Of a DNA stretch of 49,266 bases, positions 7,348-15,746 are shown piece after piece. Source of the DNA: Novosphingobium guangzhouense (GTDB lineage: Bacteria; Pseudomonadota; Alphaproteobacteria; Sphingomonadales; Sphingomonadaceae). A program made the position numbers and the translations under genes. Positions within the stretch are counted from its first letter, which is position 1. Every line of letters begins with the position of its first letter. The notes below the pieces were generated by a model. It saw only the letters and a list, made by a program, of their open reading frames with translations. It ran no database searches and was not told the origin of the DNA. The stretch lies in contig NZ_LYMM01000045.1 of NCBI RefSeq assembly GCF_002896965.1, positions 1 to 49,266 of the forward strand. The letters run 5' to 3'.

Positions 7348-9825
7348 ATGTTCTCTCCGATGCACGCGATGACACCGCAGCCCGGCCAGATACCGTCCGA
7401 GATCGCTGCATGGTTCGATGCGCGTCAATGGCGCATACGCCGTCACCAATCGGACATGCTGGCGGCTGCAGATCGCGGCCATCATGCGCTGCTGGTGGCG
7501 GATACCGGCGCAGGCAAGACGCTGTCGGGCTTCTTACCCACGCTTGCTGCCTTCTGCCCATCCCGGATCGGGGCGGGAGAGCCACCAGAAGGCTTGCATA
7601 CCCTTTACGTTTCGCCTTTGAAGGCGCTGGCTACCGACGTGCAGCGCAACCTCCTCACACCCGTGCAGGAGATGGGCCTGTCGATCCGCATCGAGACCCG
7701 CAGCGGCGACACCCCGTCCGATCGCAAGGCCCGACAGCGCGCAAAACCGCCACATATCCTGCTTACGACACCGGAATCGCTGTCGCTGCTGCTCAGCTAC
7801 CCGGAGGCCCCGGAATTGTTCGCCGGGCTGCGGCGGATCGTGATCGACGAAGTTCACGCCTTCGCCACCGGCAAACGCGGCGACCTCTTGGCGTTGTCGC
7901 TCAGCCGCCTGCAGGCCATCGCTCCGCGCCTTCAACGCGCCGCACTGTCAGCAACGCTGGCCGAACCTGACGAATACCGGGGCTGGCTTGCCCCGTGGGG
8001 TGAGATCGACAGTGTAGAACTGGTCGAGGGCGAACCCGGCGCCGAACCCGATGTCGCCATACTCCTTCCGCGTGAAGAGCGTATCCCGTGGAGCGGTCAT
8101 GCCGCGACATGGGCCATCCCGCAGCTGATAGAGCAGGTCAAGACGCATCGCACGACGCTCATCTTCACCAATACGCGCTTTCTGGCCGAGTACATCTTCC
8201 AGGAATTGTGGGATGCCAACGAGGATAACCTGCCGATCGGCATCCATCATGGATCATTGTCGCGCGAGGCACGCCGCAAAGTGGAAGCGGCGATGGCGGA
8301 CGGCAAGCTGAGAGCACTGGTCTGCACCGCCAGCCTCGATCTCGGCATCGACTGGGGCGACATCGACCTTGTCGTGCAGATGGGCGCCCCAAAAGGCTCC
8401 TCACGCCTGCTTCAGCGGATCGGACGCGCCAACCACCGGCTGGATAGCCCCAGCGCGGCAGTGCTCGTGCCCGGCAACCGCTTCGAATTCCTGGAGGCAT
8501 TTGCCGCGCAGGAGGCCGTTCGGGAGGGACAGCGCGACGGCGATGCCTTCCGCCCAGGCGGGCTCGATGTGCTGGCCCAGCACGTCATGGCCATGGCCTG
8601 CTGCGGCCCCTTCCGCGAAGGGGAGTTGCTTGCCGAAATCCGATCCTCGCTCAGCTATGCCTGGGTAGACGAGGCGATCTTTGCGCGCGTGGTCGAATTC
8701 GTGGCCACCGGCGGCTACGCTCTGCGCTCCTACGACCGTTTTCGCCGGATCGTGCGCGACAGGGACGGCACCTGGCGCCTGACCCATCCCGAGCACGCCG
8801 CCCGCCACCGCCTAAACGCCGGGATCATCGTCGACGCCGAGATGCTGGATGTGCGGTTTCGCAACGGCCGCTCGCTCGGCAAAGTGGAAGAAGGCTTCGG
8901 CGCAAGCCTTGAGCCGGGCGACACGTTCCGTTTCGCCGGAATGGATCTCGAAGTGGAATCGCTCAAGGATCTGGAACTGATCGTGCGCGCTGCAAAGCGT
9001 TCGGCGACGATCCCAAGCTATATGGGACAGCGCATGCCGATCTCCACCCATCTGGCCGAGCGGGTGCGGACGATGCTTTCCGACCGCGCCGGGTGGGCGC
9101 GATTCCCCGACGATGTGCGCGAATGGCTGGAAGTGCAGGACTGGCGGTCACACCTGCCCGCGCCGGGCCGGCTACTGGTCGAAAGCTTTCCCCACCGGAA
9201 TCTGTCTTATACGAGCTATTATACGTTCGAAGGCTGGAACGCGAACCAATCTCTGGGGATGCTGATCACTCGGCGGATGGAAGATCGCGGCCTGGGCCCG
9301 TTGGGATTCGTAGCGACGGACTACACGCTCGTCGTCTGGAGCCTGAAGGCGGTCGATGATCCCGCCGCGCTGCTCTCTCCCGATATCCTGACGCACGAAT
9401 TCGTCGATTGGGTGCAGCAATCCTATCTGCTTCGCCGCGCTTTCCGCGAGGTCGCGGTGATCTCCGGGCTTGTCGAACGGCAGCAACCGGGCCAGCGCAA
9501 ATCAGGCCGTCAGGTCACCTTCTCGACTGATCTCATATATGACGTCCTGCGCAAGTACGAGCCCGATCACCTGCTGATCGAAGCGGCCTGGGCCGATGCC
9601 CGTGCCCGCATGACCGATGTGGCGCGCGTCGCCGATGTGCTTGATCGGGCCGCACGCGAAGTGGACCATGTGATACTCGATCGGATCAGCCCCCTCGCTG
9701 TGCCTGCGCTATCGATGATCGGTCGGGAAAGTTTGCCTTCCGGCGCTGCGGATGACGACCTTCTGCTCGAAGCTGAAAGTCTGGCTTCGGTTGCTATGCG
9801 CCTCGATCCGGAAGAAACAGACTGA
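7348..9825 (+). CDS. Ligase-associated DEXH-box (Lhr-like) helicase
   Basis: A superfamily-2 helicase of about 825 residues. Walker A ADTGAGKT (51-58), DEVH box (166-169), SATLAEP (motif III), and motifs V/VI TASLDLGIDWGD and QRIGRANH are all present, followed by the Lhr-type winged-helix and DEAD/H-associated domains. It matches the ligase-associated DEXH helicase family, usually encoded beside an ATP-dependent DNA ligase, an exonuclease and a PdeM-type endonuclease in a DNA-repair cassette. None of those partners is adjacent here. Several in-frame ATGs (7348, 7360, 7369) compete without a clear ribosome-binding site; an earlier in-frame start at 7147 overlaps the mutase gene and is unlikely. 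Confidence 0.92.
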   Translation: MFSPMHAMTPQPGQIPSEIAAWFDARQWRIRRHQSDMLAAADRGHHALLVADTGAGKTLSGFLPTLAAFCPSRIGAGEPPEGLHTLYVSPLKALATDVQRNLLTPVQEMGLSIRIETRSGDTPSDRKARQRAKPPHILLTTPESLSLLLSYPEAPELFAGLRRIVIDEVHAFATGKRGDLLALSLSRLQAIAPRLQRAALSATLAEPDEYRGWLAPWGEIDSVELVEGEPGAEPDVAILLPREERIPWSGHAATWAIPQLIEQVKTHRTTLIFTNTRFLAEYIFQELWDANEDNLPIGIHHGSLSREARRKVEAAMADGKLRALVCTASLDLGIDWGDIDLVVQMGAPKGSSRLLQRIGRANHRLDSPSAAVLVPGNRFEFLEAFAAQEAVREGQRDGDAFRPGGLDVLAQHVMAMACCGPFREGELLAEIRSSLSYAWVDEAIFARVVEFVATGGYALRSYDRFRRIVRDRDGTWRLTHPEHAARHRLNAGIIVDAEMLDVRFRNGRSLGKVEEGFGASLEPGDTFRFAGMDLEVESLKDLELIVRAAKRSATIPSYMGQRMPISTHLAERVRTMLSDRAGWARFPDDVREWLEVQDWRSHLPAPGRLLVESFPHRNLSYTSYYTFEGWNANQSLGMLITRRMEDRGLGPLGFVATDYTLVVWSLKAVDDPAALLSPDILTHEFVDWVQQSYLLRRAFREVAVISGLVERQQPGQRKSGRQVTFSTDLIYDVLRKYEPDHLLIEAAWADARARMTDVARVADVLDRAAREVDHVILDRISPLAVPALSMIGRESLPSGAADDDLLLEAESLASVAMRLDPEETD

Positions 9826-9835
9826 ATAGAAAACG

Positions 9836-9863
9836 AAAAGGGGCGGATTTCTCCGCCCCTTTG
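9836..9863 (-). terminator. Terminator between the helicase gene and the exbD gene
   Basis: AAAGGGGCGGA, loop TTTC, TCCGCCCCTTT. On the minus strand it is followed by TTTTCGTTTTC, so it fits the end of the tonB-exbBD operon. On the plus strand only TTT follows, so it may also work, less well, for the helicase gene. Confidence 0.8.
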
Positions 9864-9899
9864 GGTGCCCCTTTCGGGACCAGTCTTTGAACGATCGGC

Positions 9900-10334
9900 T
9901 TACTTGCCGAAGGTCGCGAACTGTTCGTTGCCGACGAAGCCGAACTTCGTGACGGCCGAGGCCTTGATCACCTGCAGAACCTGCGCCGACAGCTCGTAGC
10001 TGGCTTCCGGCTCGGGCTGGAACTGAAGTTCCGGCTCGGGGGTCATGCGGGTGGTGGCTTCGAGCGTCTGGATCAGCCGTCCCTGATCGATCTGGGTGCC
10101 GTTCCACATGATCTTGCTGTCCTGAGTCAGCACGATCTTGTTCTTCACCGGGTCGATCGGGGGCGGAGTGTCCGTCGGAGGAGTTGCAACGGGAAGATCG
10201 ATATCGATCGAGTGCGTCGCAACCGGGATGGACATGATGAACATGATGAGGAGGCAGAGCATGACGTCGATCAACGGCGTCGTGTTCATCTCCATCATCG
10301 GCGAGCCATCTTCCTTGCCGCCTGACATTGCCAT
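9900..10334 (-). CDS. exbD: ExbD/TolR-type biopolymer transport protein (second of two)
   Basis: A 144-residue inner-membrane protein with a short cytoplasmic N-terminus (SGGKEDGSPMMEMNTTPLID), one transmembrane helix from about residue 25, and a periplasmic domain. The Asp in NTTPLIDVML is the conserved proton-path residue of ExbD. With ExbB it forms the proton-driven motor that energises TonB. It is 24 bases downstream of a second exbD-like gene. AGGAG stands 9 bases before the ATG. Confidence 0.92.
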   Translation of the reverse strand: MAMSGGKEDGSPMMEMNTTPLIDVMLCLLIMFIMSIPVATHSIDIDLPVATPPTDTPPPIDPVKNKIVLTQDSKIMWNGTQIDQGRLIQTLEATTRMTPEPELQFQPEPEASYELSAQVLQVIKASAVTKFGFVGNEQFATFGK

Positions 10335-10358
10335 GAGATGTTACTCCTGTTCCGCGCG

Positions 10359-10889
10359 TCAGTTCGGATCGATCGGGTTGGTGATGAAGCCAACCGTCGG
10401 ATAACCCGAAATCTGGACGTTGTAGATCGCACCGGCAACGCAGCGCCAAGGCGCTTCGACGTCACCGCGAATGTGGACCTGCGGGATGAGATCCGGGTTC
10501 GCCATGAGGGCCTGCGGACCACCTTCACGCTTCACGATCGAATCGAGACGCTTGAAAGCCTGGTCGCGCAGCTCCTCGGAAGTCACCGGAGTCACGTTGT
10601 TGATGTAGATGCGGCATTCACCGCCGCGGTTCGCACCCTGGAAACCAGGTTCGCCCGCGCTCTTGCCCGCAGCGTCAGTGGTCGAGACGGTAAGGAGGAG
10701 GTTCTCCACCTTGTCCTTCGACTCCTGCGCCACGATGACGGGAATGCGCAGCTTCTCGATCGTCTGGATCGCGACCGGGACCGCGATCAGGAAGATGATG
10801 AGCAGCACCAGCATGACGTCGACGAGCGGCGTCGTGTTGATGTCGGACATCGGTGTCTCTGCACCGCCTCCGCCCGTGGATATCGCCAT
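10359..10889 (-). CDS. exbD: ExbD/TolR-type biopolymer transport protein (first of two)
   Basis: A 176-residue ExbD paralogue: cytoplasmic N-terminus with MSDINTTPLVDVML, one transmembrane helix at about 22-42, then a longer periplasmic domain than its neighbour, including a small Gly/Ala/Asn-rich insertion (GKSAGEPGFQGANRGG). The motor Asp is present in LVDVML. Tandem exbD genes after tonB-exbB are common in sphingomonads and xanthomonads (general knowledge); the two copies may form heteromers or serve different receptors. Confidence 0.92.
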   Translation of the reverse strand: MAISTGGGGAETPMSDINTTPLVDVMLVLLIIFLIAVPVAIQTIEKLRIPVIVAQESKDKVENLLLTVSTTDAAGKSAGEPGFQGANRGGECRIYINNVTPVTSEELRDQAFKRLDSIVKREGGPQALMANPDLIPQVHIRGDVEAPWRCVAGAIYNVQISGYPTVGFITNPIDPN

Positions 10890-11026
10890 AGTCTTATCCT
10901 AATCCTTGCGTTGCCTGGGGGTGGACGGTGGATTCTCGCATGCTTCGAGCCACCGCCTTCTTCTTCACCCCGACGGGGGCGGATCGGGTCAGGTGAATGA
11001 ACCGATCCGCTTGGGTCCCCGTGCTC

Positions 11027-11791
11027 TTACGGCTTGGCGGGAGCAGCAGCCGGCTTGGCGGGGGCCGGAGCAGCCTTCGCAGCGACGGCGACGGTCGGCT
11101 TGATGGCGCCCTTCGAGTTGATGTTCGCGAGAACGTCGTTCGAGAAGCCGGTCAGCAGTTCGGCGATGCGCTTGTTGCGAGCCTGCAGGTAGTTGTAGGC
11201 AAGCACGGCCGGAACGGCGACGAGCAGACCGAGCGCGGTCATGATCAGAGCTTCACCGACGGGGCCGGCGACCTTGTCGATCGAAGCCGAACCGGCAAGA
11301 CCGATCGCGATCAGAGCGCGGTAGATGCCGACGACGGTACCGAACAGACCGATGAACGGCGAGGTCGCACCGACGGTGGCGAGGAAGGGCAGACCGCCGG
11401 CAAGGCGAGCGTTGATGGTCGCTTCCGAACGAGCGAGCGAACCGTGAAGCCAGTCGTGCGCTTCGAGCGAATCGGTCATCTTGGCGTGCTGGTCTTCAGC
11501 GGCGATGCCGTCTTCGACGAGCTGGCGCCATGCGCTGTTCTTCTCAAGCTTGGCAGCGCCTTCACGCAGGGTAGGAGCCTTCCAGAAGGTGGTGCGGATG
11601 GCACCGAACTGGCGCAGGATCTTCGACTGTTCGAACCACTTGGTGAACAGGATGTAGAACGAACCGAAGGACATGATGCCCAGGATGATCACGGTCGCGT
11701 AAGCGATGAAACCGCCCTGTTCGAGCGCTTCAGCGAAGCCGAACTTGTTCTGCGGCGCGCCGGCGGCGGCAAGGATGTCAACGATAAGCAT
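11027..11791 (-). CDS. exbB: ExbB/TolQ/MotA-family proton channel
   Basis: A 254-residue inner-membrane protein. The first transmembrane helix (about 29-49) is followed by a cytoplasmic loop and a helix pair (GLPFLATVGATSPFIGLFGT and ALIMTALGLLVAVPAVLAY), the conserved ExbB core. The C-terminus carries an unusual Ala/Pro/Lys-rich tail of about 25 residues (AKAAPAPAKPAAAPAKP). It works with the downstream exbD genes and upstream tonB. GAGAGG stands 8 bases before the ATG. Confidence 0.94.
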   Translation of the reverse strand: MLIVDILAAAGAPQNKFGFAEALEQGGFIAYATVIILGIMSFGSFYILFTKWFEQSKILRQFGAIRTTFWKAPTLREGAAKLEKNSAWRQLVEDGIAAEDQHAKMTDSLEAHDWLHGSLARSEATINARLAGGLPFLATVGATSPFIGLFGTVVGIYRALIAIGLAGSASIDKVAGPVGEALIMTALGLLVAVPAVLAYNYLQARNKRIAELLTGFSNDVLANINSKGAIKPTVAVAAKAAPAPAKPAAAPAKP

Positions 11792-11877
11792 GCGATATAC
11801 CTCTCAAGAAGAATGCAGGATGTGATCGGCGTCCGGTCGAATTACCCAAGGACCGAAAAGTGCCGACCCCTTGGAGA

Positions 11878-12543
11878 TTAGTTGAGCTTGTAAACGATCG
11901 CGGTCGAGTACGACGACGAGATCGCATTGCCCTGGTCGTCCAGCGCCGGGTCGAAGCGCGCATAGCGCTGCATACCGTCGCAGGCGGCCTCATCCAGATC
12001 CGGGCTGCCGCTCGACGCGGAAACCGAACAGGCCGAAACCCTGCCATCGGTACCGATCTGCACACGAACACCAACGCGGCCTTCGCGCTCTTCACGAGCG
12101 GCGCGGGTCGGATAGTTCGACTGGATACGACCAGCCCAGCTGCTCTGGCCCTTCGGCCTGACGCCACGAGCCTTCGACGGACCGGGCGGCGGCGGCGGCG
12201 GAGCCGGCGGCGGCGCAGCGGTCTGGATAACCACCGGCGGCGCCGGCGGCGGGGTGATCACAGTCTGCACCGGCGGCGGAGCCGGGGCGATGTTGATCGG
12301 CGGCGGCGGCGCCACGATAGGCGGCGGCGGCGTATCCGGCTGCTCCGGCGGAGGCGGCGGTGGCTCTTCCTCCTTCGGTTTTTCTTCCTTGATATCCACG
12401 GTGGTCACCTTGTTGATGACCTTCTTCGCCGCCTCATAGGCCAAGCCGGTGACGAGCGCATAGCCGACGAAGACATGGATCAAGGCGACAATGACAAGAG
12501 CAACAACCTTGTTGGTGCTCATCTGCTGGTCAGCGTAAGCCAT
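11878..12543 (-). CDS. tonB: TonB energy-transducing protein
   Basis: A 221-residue periplasm-spanning protein. A single N-terminal transmembrane anchor (13-34) is followed by a highly Pro-rich rod alternating with acidic and Ala residues (about 55-125), and a C-terminal TonB domain with YPTRA and a DGRVSACSVSASSGSP stretch. It transmits proton-motive force from ExbB/ExbD to outer-membrane receptors such as the large one at 45411-48311. It heads the tonB-exbB-exbD-exbD operon. The ribosome-binding site is weak (GGAG 12 bases upstream). Confidence 0.93.
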   Translation of the reverse strand: MAYADQQMSTNKVVALVIVALIHVFVGYALVTGLAYEAAKKVINKVTTVDIKEEKPKEEEPPPPPPEQPDTPPPPIVAPPPPINIAPAPPPVQTVITPPPAPPVVIQTAAPPPAPPPPPPGPSKARGVRPKGQSSWAGRIQSNYPTRAAREEREGRVGVRVQIGTDGRVSACSVSASSGSPDLDEAACDGMQRYARFDPALDDQGNAISSSYSTAIVYKLN

Positions 12544-12910
12544 TCAGACGCATCACTCCATTACCAAGCCCCGGGCAGAGGTTCCCGGAAGAACATGCCC
12601 AAAGGCGCCCATGGACTCCCCCCCGGAAAGAGGGAACCCATGACGAAACTCCAAATTACCCACCCTGACGGCTAACAGTCTGCCCATCCGACGACAATAC
12701 GAAACGGGAGGCGAACCGAGGAGCTTTTGCTATTTTTGCCCCATTTTGCAGGCTTCTTAACGTCGAAGCCCACCCCACGCAACGCCTTATCGGCCCAGCA
12801 GGGGTTAACGCACGATTCATGCCCGGTTAGCTCAAATTGATCCAGTGCAATTTTGAGTTGAAACCACTCAATGGCTATAAGCCATCGCATTTCCACGGAG
12901 TTTATCGTTC
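12544..12910. other. Divergent intergenic region tonB / exported protein
   Basis: A 367-base gap with lower GC than the surroundings. The right half holds a promoter with two overlapping inverted repeats (listed separately). The left half must hold the tonB promoter, but I found no convincing -35/-10 pair for it. A 74-codon leftward reading frame inside has no coding character. Confidence 0.5.
12853..12881 (+). promoter_or_regulatory. Sigma-70-type promoter with embedded inverted repeats
   Basis: TTGAGT, 17 bases, TATAAG, with the start point near 12888 and a leader of about 20 bases to the ATG at 12911. The -35 lies at the end of an inverted repeat (CTCAAATTG at 12831-12839 and CAATTTTGAG at 12848-12857). 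The -10 is the centre of a second one (ATGGCT-ATA-AGCCAT, 12871-12885). Both look like protein-binding sites. Confidence 0.55.
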
Positions 12911-13756
12911 ATGCCCCTGATTTCGCGCCCCCTTGCAGCGGTCCTGGCAGGTACCTATCTCGCGCTGGCGCCGCTTGCAGCGAGCGCCCAGGGGCCGCTT
13001 GAGACGCCCGGCGAGGTCACATACGCCGACATCGCCGACCTTGCCGATTCGGCAGGGCTGGTCGTGCAAGTCCAGATCGCGAAAATGACCCGGATCGAGA
13101 ATGAACGCGCGCGCGGTCTCACTCCGGGACACGGACGCTTCTATATAGAGGCGCAAACCAGAGCCCTTCTTGTTGGCAAGGCGCCGCTGGGCGAATCGGT
13201 GCGCTATCTCGTAGACCTTCCTCTCGACGCCAAGGGTAAGCCCGCCAAACTGAAGAAGCAGGTGGTGTTCCTGTTCGCGCGCGCCGTGCCGGGGCGCCCC
13301 GGAGAGCTTCAGCTGGTCTGGCCGACCGCACAACAGATATCCACGCCCGCGCGCGAGGCGCGGCTGCGCTCGATCCTGCAGGCGCTTGTTGCGCCCGACG
13401 CTCCGGCGAAGATCACGGGCGTGCGCGAATTGCTGTTCGTGCCGGGCAACCTTGCCGGGCAAGGCGAGACGCAGATATTCCTCAACACGCATGACAATTC
13501 GGCCGCATCGATCACCGTAAAGCACGAACAGGGGCAGGCGCCGGCCTGGGGCGTATCGTTCTCCGAACTGGTAGCCGACGTCGGCCATCCGCCTGAACCC
13601 GATACGCTCGAATGGTATCGCCTCGCCTGCTTCCTGCCGAAAACCCCTCCTGCCGGCGCCAATGTCTCGGGCAGTTTCGAGGAGCAGCAGCGTGCCCTTT
13701 CCGACTATCGGATGGTGCTGAACCAGCTCGGCCCCTGCACACGCACACTTAAGTGA
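12911..13756 (+). CDS. Exported protein of unknown function
   Basis: A 281-residue protein with a clear Sec signal peptide (MPLISRPLAAVLAGTYLALA, cut near ASA-QG at residue 26). I do not recognise a domain. The mature part is mixed alpha/beta in character, without membrane helices, with basic stretches (KGKPAKLKKQVVF) and two cysteines near the C-terminus (RLACFLPK, LGPCTRTLK) that could pair in the periplasm. GGAG lies 10 bases before the ATG. The next gene, hom, follows after 73 bases on the same strand. No function is proposed. Confidence 0.8.
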   Translation: MPLISRPLAAVLAGTYLALAPLAASAQGPLETPGEVTYADIADLADSAGLVVQVQIAKMTRIENERARGLTPGHGRFYIEAQTRALLVGKAPLGESVRYLVDLPLDAKGKPAKLKKQVVFLFARAVPGRPGELQLVWPTAQQISTPAREARLRSILQALVAPDAPAKITGVRELLFVPGNLAGQGETQIFLNTHDNSAASITVKHEQGQAPAWGVSFSELVADVGHPPEPDTLEWYRLACFLPKTPPAGANVSGSFEEQQRALSDYRMVLNQLGPCTRTLK

Positions 13757-13829
13757 CACTTCGACAGGCGTTCGTGCTGGAATTTGACGACAGGCTGCCT
13801 TAGTGCCCGCTCCCGAACAAGGAGCTAGC

Positions 13830-15137
13830 ATGGCCGAACCGCTGAATATCGCGCTTGCCGGACTGGGGACCGTCGGCACCGGCGTCGTCCGTCTTATCGA
13901 GACCAACGCCGAGCTTATCGCCCGCCGCGCCCGGCGCCCGATCCGCATCGCCGCCGTCAGCGCGCGCGACCGCACAAAGGATCGCGGTGTCGACCTTTCG
14001 CGCTACGACTGGGTCGATGACACCGCGGCCCTTGCCGCGCGTGACGACGTGGATGTCGTAGTGGAGATGGTCGGCGGCTCGGACGGGCCCGCCCTTGCCC
14101 TCGCCCGCAATTCGATCGCCGGGGGCAAGGGCCTTGTCACGGCGAACAAGGCGATGATCGCGCATCACGGGCTGGAACTGGCGGCAGCCGCGGAAGCCAA
14201 CGGGGTCGCACTGAAGTTCGAGGCCGCGGTCGCCGGCGGCATTCCGGTCATCAAGGGCCTGTCCGAAGGCGCGGCGGCCAATGCCATCGAGCGTGTCTAT
14301 GGCATCCTCAACGGCACCTGCAATTATATCCTCTCCACCATGGAGGACACCGGCGCCGATTTCGGCGACGTGCTCGCCGAAGCCCAGCGCCTTGGCTACG
14401 CCGAGGCCGATCCGACCTTCGATATCGAGGGGATCGACGCCGCACACAAACTGTCGATCCTGGCGGCGATCGCCTTCGGATCGCAGCTGCGGTTCGATGC
14501 GGTCGAGACGATGGGCATCAGCCGCGTCAAGGCCGCTGACATCGAGCAGGCGCGCGCGCTTGGCTACGTTATCCGTCTGCTGGGCATGGCAGGTGTGGAC
14601 ACAGCCAGCGGTTCGCCGCGCCTGTTCCAGCGCGTACGCCCGCATCTCGTGCCCATCGATCACCCTCTGGCTCATGTAGACGGCGCGACCAACGCGGTTG
14701 TGGCCGAAGGCAATTTCATGGGTCGCCTGCTGTTCCAGGGCGCGGGGGCAGGCGACGGGCCGACCGCCAGCGCAGTTGTGGCCGATATCATCGACATCGC
14801 CCGCGGCGAAAAAAGCGCGGCATTCTCGATGCCGGCGGGTGAACTGGAAGCTATGGAACCCGCGGCAAGCGGGCATCGCGTGGGCAGCGCCTATATCCGG
14901 TTCACCGTCCCGGACCGTCCCGGCGTGCTGGCCGACATTACCGCCGCCATGCGCGATGCCGGGGTCTCCATCGAGAGCCTGATCCAGAAGGGCGATCCCG
15001 ATCAGGACGGAGAGGTTATCCTGGCGATCGTCACGCATCCGGGGCCGGAGAGCGCAGTCACCGAAGCAATGCGCATTCTTGACGGGTCGGACAGCCTGAC
15101 CGCAAAGCCGCTGGTGATGCAGATCATCGGCGCCTGA
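13830..15137 (+). CDS. hom: Homoserine dehydrogenase
   Basis: A 435-residue NAD(P)H-dependent enzyme reducing aspartate semialdehyde to homoserine, on the way to threonine, methionine and isoleucine. The nucleotide-binding motif is GLGTVG (11-16). The central catalytic domain has GILNGTCNYIL and DAAHKLSILA. The C-terminus carries an ACT regulatory domain (RFTVPDRPGVLADI, about 355 onward), indicating feedback control, usually by threonine. AAGGAG lies 7 bases before the ATG at 13830; a GTG 9 codons upstream is in frame but poorer. Confidence 0.96.
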   Translation: MAEPLNIALAGLGTVGTGVVRLIETNAELIARRARRPIRIAAVSARDRTKDRGVDLSRYDWVDDTAALAARDDVDVVVEMVGGSDGPALALARNSIAGGKGLVTANKAMIAHHGLELAAAAEANGVALKFEAAVAGGIPVIKGLSEGAAANAIERVYGILNGTCNYILSTMEDTGADFGDVLAEAQRLGYAEADPTFDIEGIDAAHKLSILAAIAFGSQLRFDAVETMGISRVKAADIEQARALGYVIRLLGMAGVDTASGSPRLFQRVRPHLVPIDHPLAHVDGATNAVVAEGNFMGRLLFQGAGAGDGPTASAVVADIIDIARGEKSAAFSMPAGELEAMEPAASGHRVGSAYIRFTVPDRPGVLADITAAMRDAGVSIESLIQKGDPDQDGEVILAIVTHPGPESAVTEAMRILDGSDSLTAKPLVMQIIGA

Positions 15138-15227
15138 GAGGAAACCGGGGGCGCCCTCAATCGGGGCATCCCTTGCCCGCACAGGTATCGGCCGTCTTCC
15201 CGGAGCCGCCACTCCGGGACGCCACGA

Positions 15228-15686
15228 TCATGGCGCGCGCAGTTCCCCCTTTGCAATCTTGTCGGCGTCCGAACCGGCCGGAGCCTCAGGGATCGTCGAA
15301 AGATCGATGATATAGGGCTGCTCGGGCGGACAGGGCGGGATCATGCACAGTCCGCTCATCGTCGCCTTGCCTTTGAAAATCCCGTTGCCGGAAACATCCG
15401 GGGTCCTTGGCCGTCCGTCGTTGGCGCCAACGCCGGTCGGGTCATCGTCGCCGGTGGAGGGTACGCGGTACTGGTCCGGCTCGGGGGCGCAGACCACGAT
15501 TTCACCCTGCTTCATCGTGCGCAGACACGCGTTGCGCGAAGTATCCTTCGTAATTCGCCCACCGGCCCCAAGCATCTTTTCCGCAATCACACGATCTGCC
15601 GCAGAAGCGCCGGACGCGTCCTGAGCAATCGCCGGAGCGGGGACGGTTATTGCGATTGCGAAAGGGTATATCCAGCTTCTCGACAA
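15228..15686 (-). CDS. Small exported protein, sphingomonad-type, function unknown
   Basis: A 152-residue protein read against its neighbours hom and glpX. The best start is TTG at 15686: AGAGGA stands 7 bases upstream and the protein then begins with a signal peptide (SRSWIYPFAIAITVPAPAIA, cut near AIA-QD). Starting further upstream at 15776 would run into glpX and bury the signal peptide. The motif GEIVVCAPEPDQYRVP resembles a short conserved motif (IVVC plus R-Y-R-x-P) seen in many uncharacterised sphingomonad envelope proteins. Four Cys residues (NACLR, VVCAP, GLCMI, PPCPP) could form disulfides. Function unknown. Confidence 0.7.
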   Translation of the reverse strand: MSRSWIYPFAIAITVPAPAIAQDASGASAADRVIAEKMLGAGGRITKDTSRNACLRTMKQGEIVVCAPEPDQYRVPSTGDDDPTGVGANDGRPRTPDVSGNGIFKGKATMSGLCMIPPCPPEQPYIIDLSTIPEAPAGSDADKIAKGELRAP

Positions 15687-15746
15687 TTCAAAATCCTCTG
15701 TATAAGCGGTGAAAATCTTTCCTCCCTGGATTATTCCGGAGTGAAC

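Noticed and set aside
12672..12896. Leftward 74-codon frame between tonB and the exported protein gene
   Set aside because: Overlaps the promoter with its inverted repeats, has no ribosome-binding site and no recognisable features.
13800..15212. Leftward frame of 470 codons opposite hom
   Set aside because: Antisense shadow of homoserine dehydrogenase; no conserved motif and no start signal.
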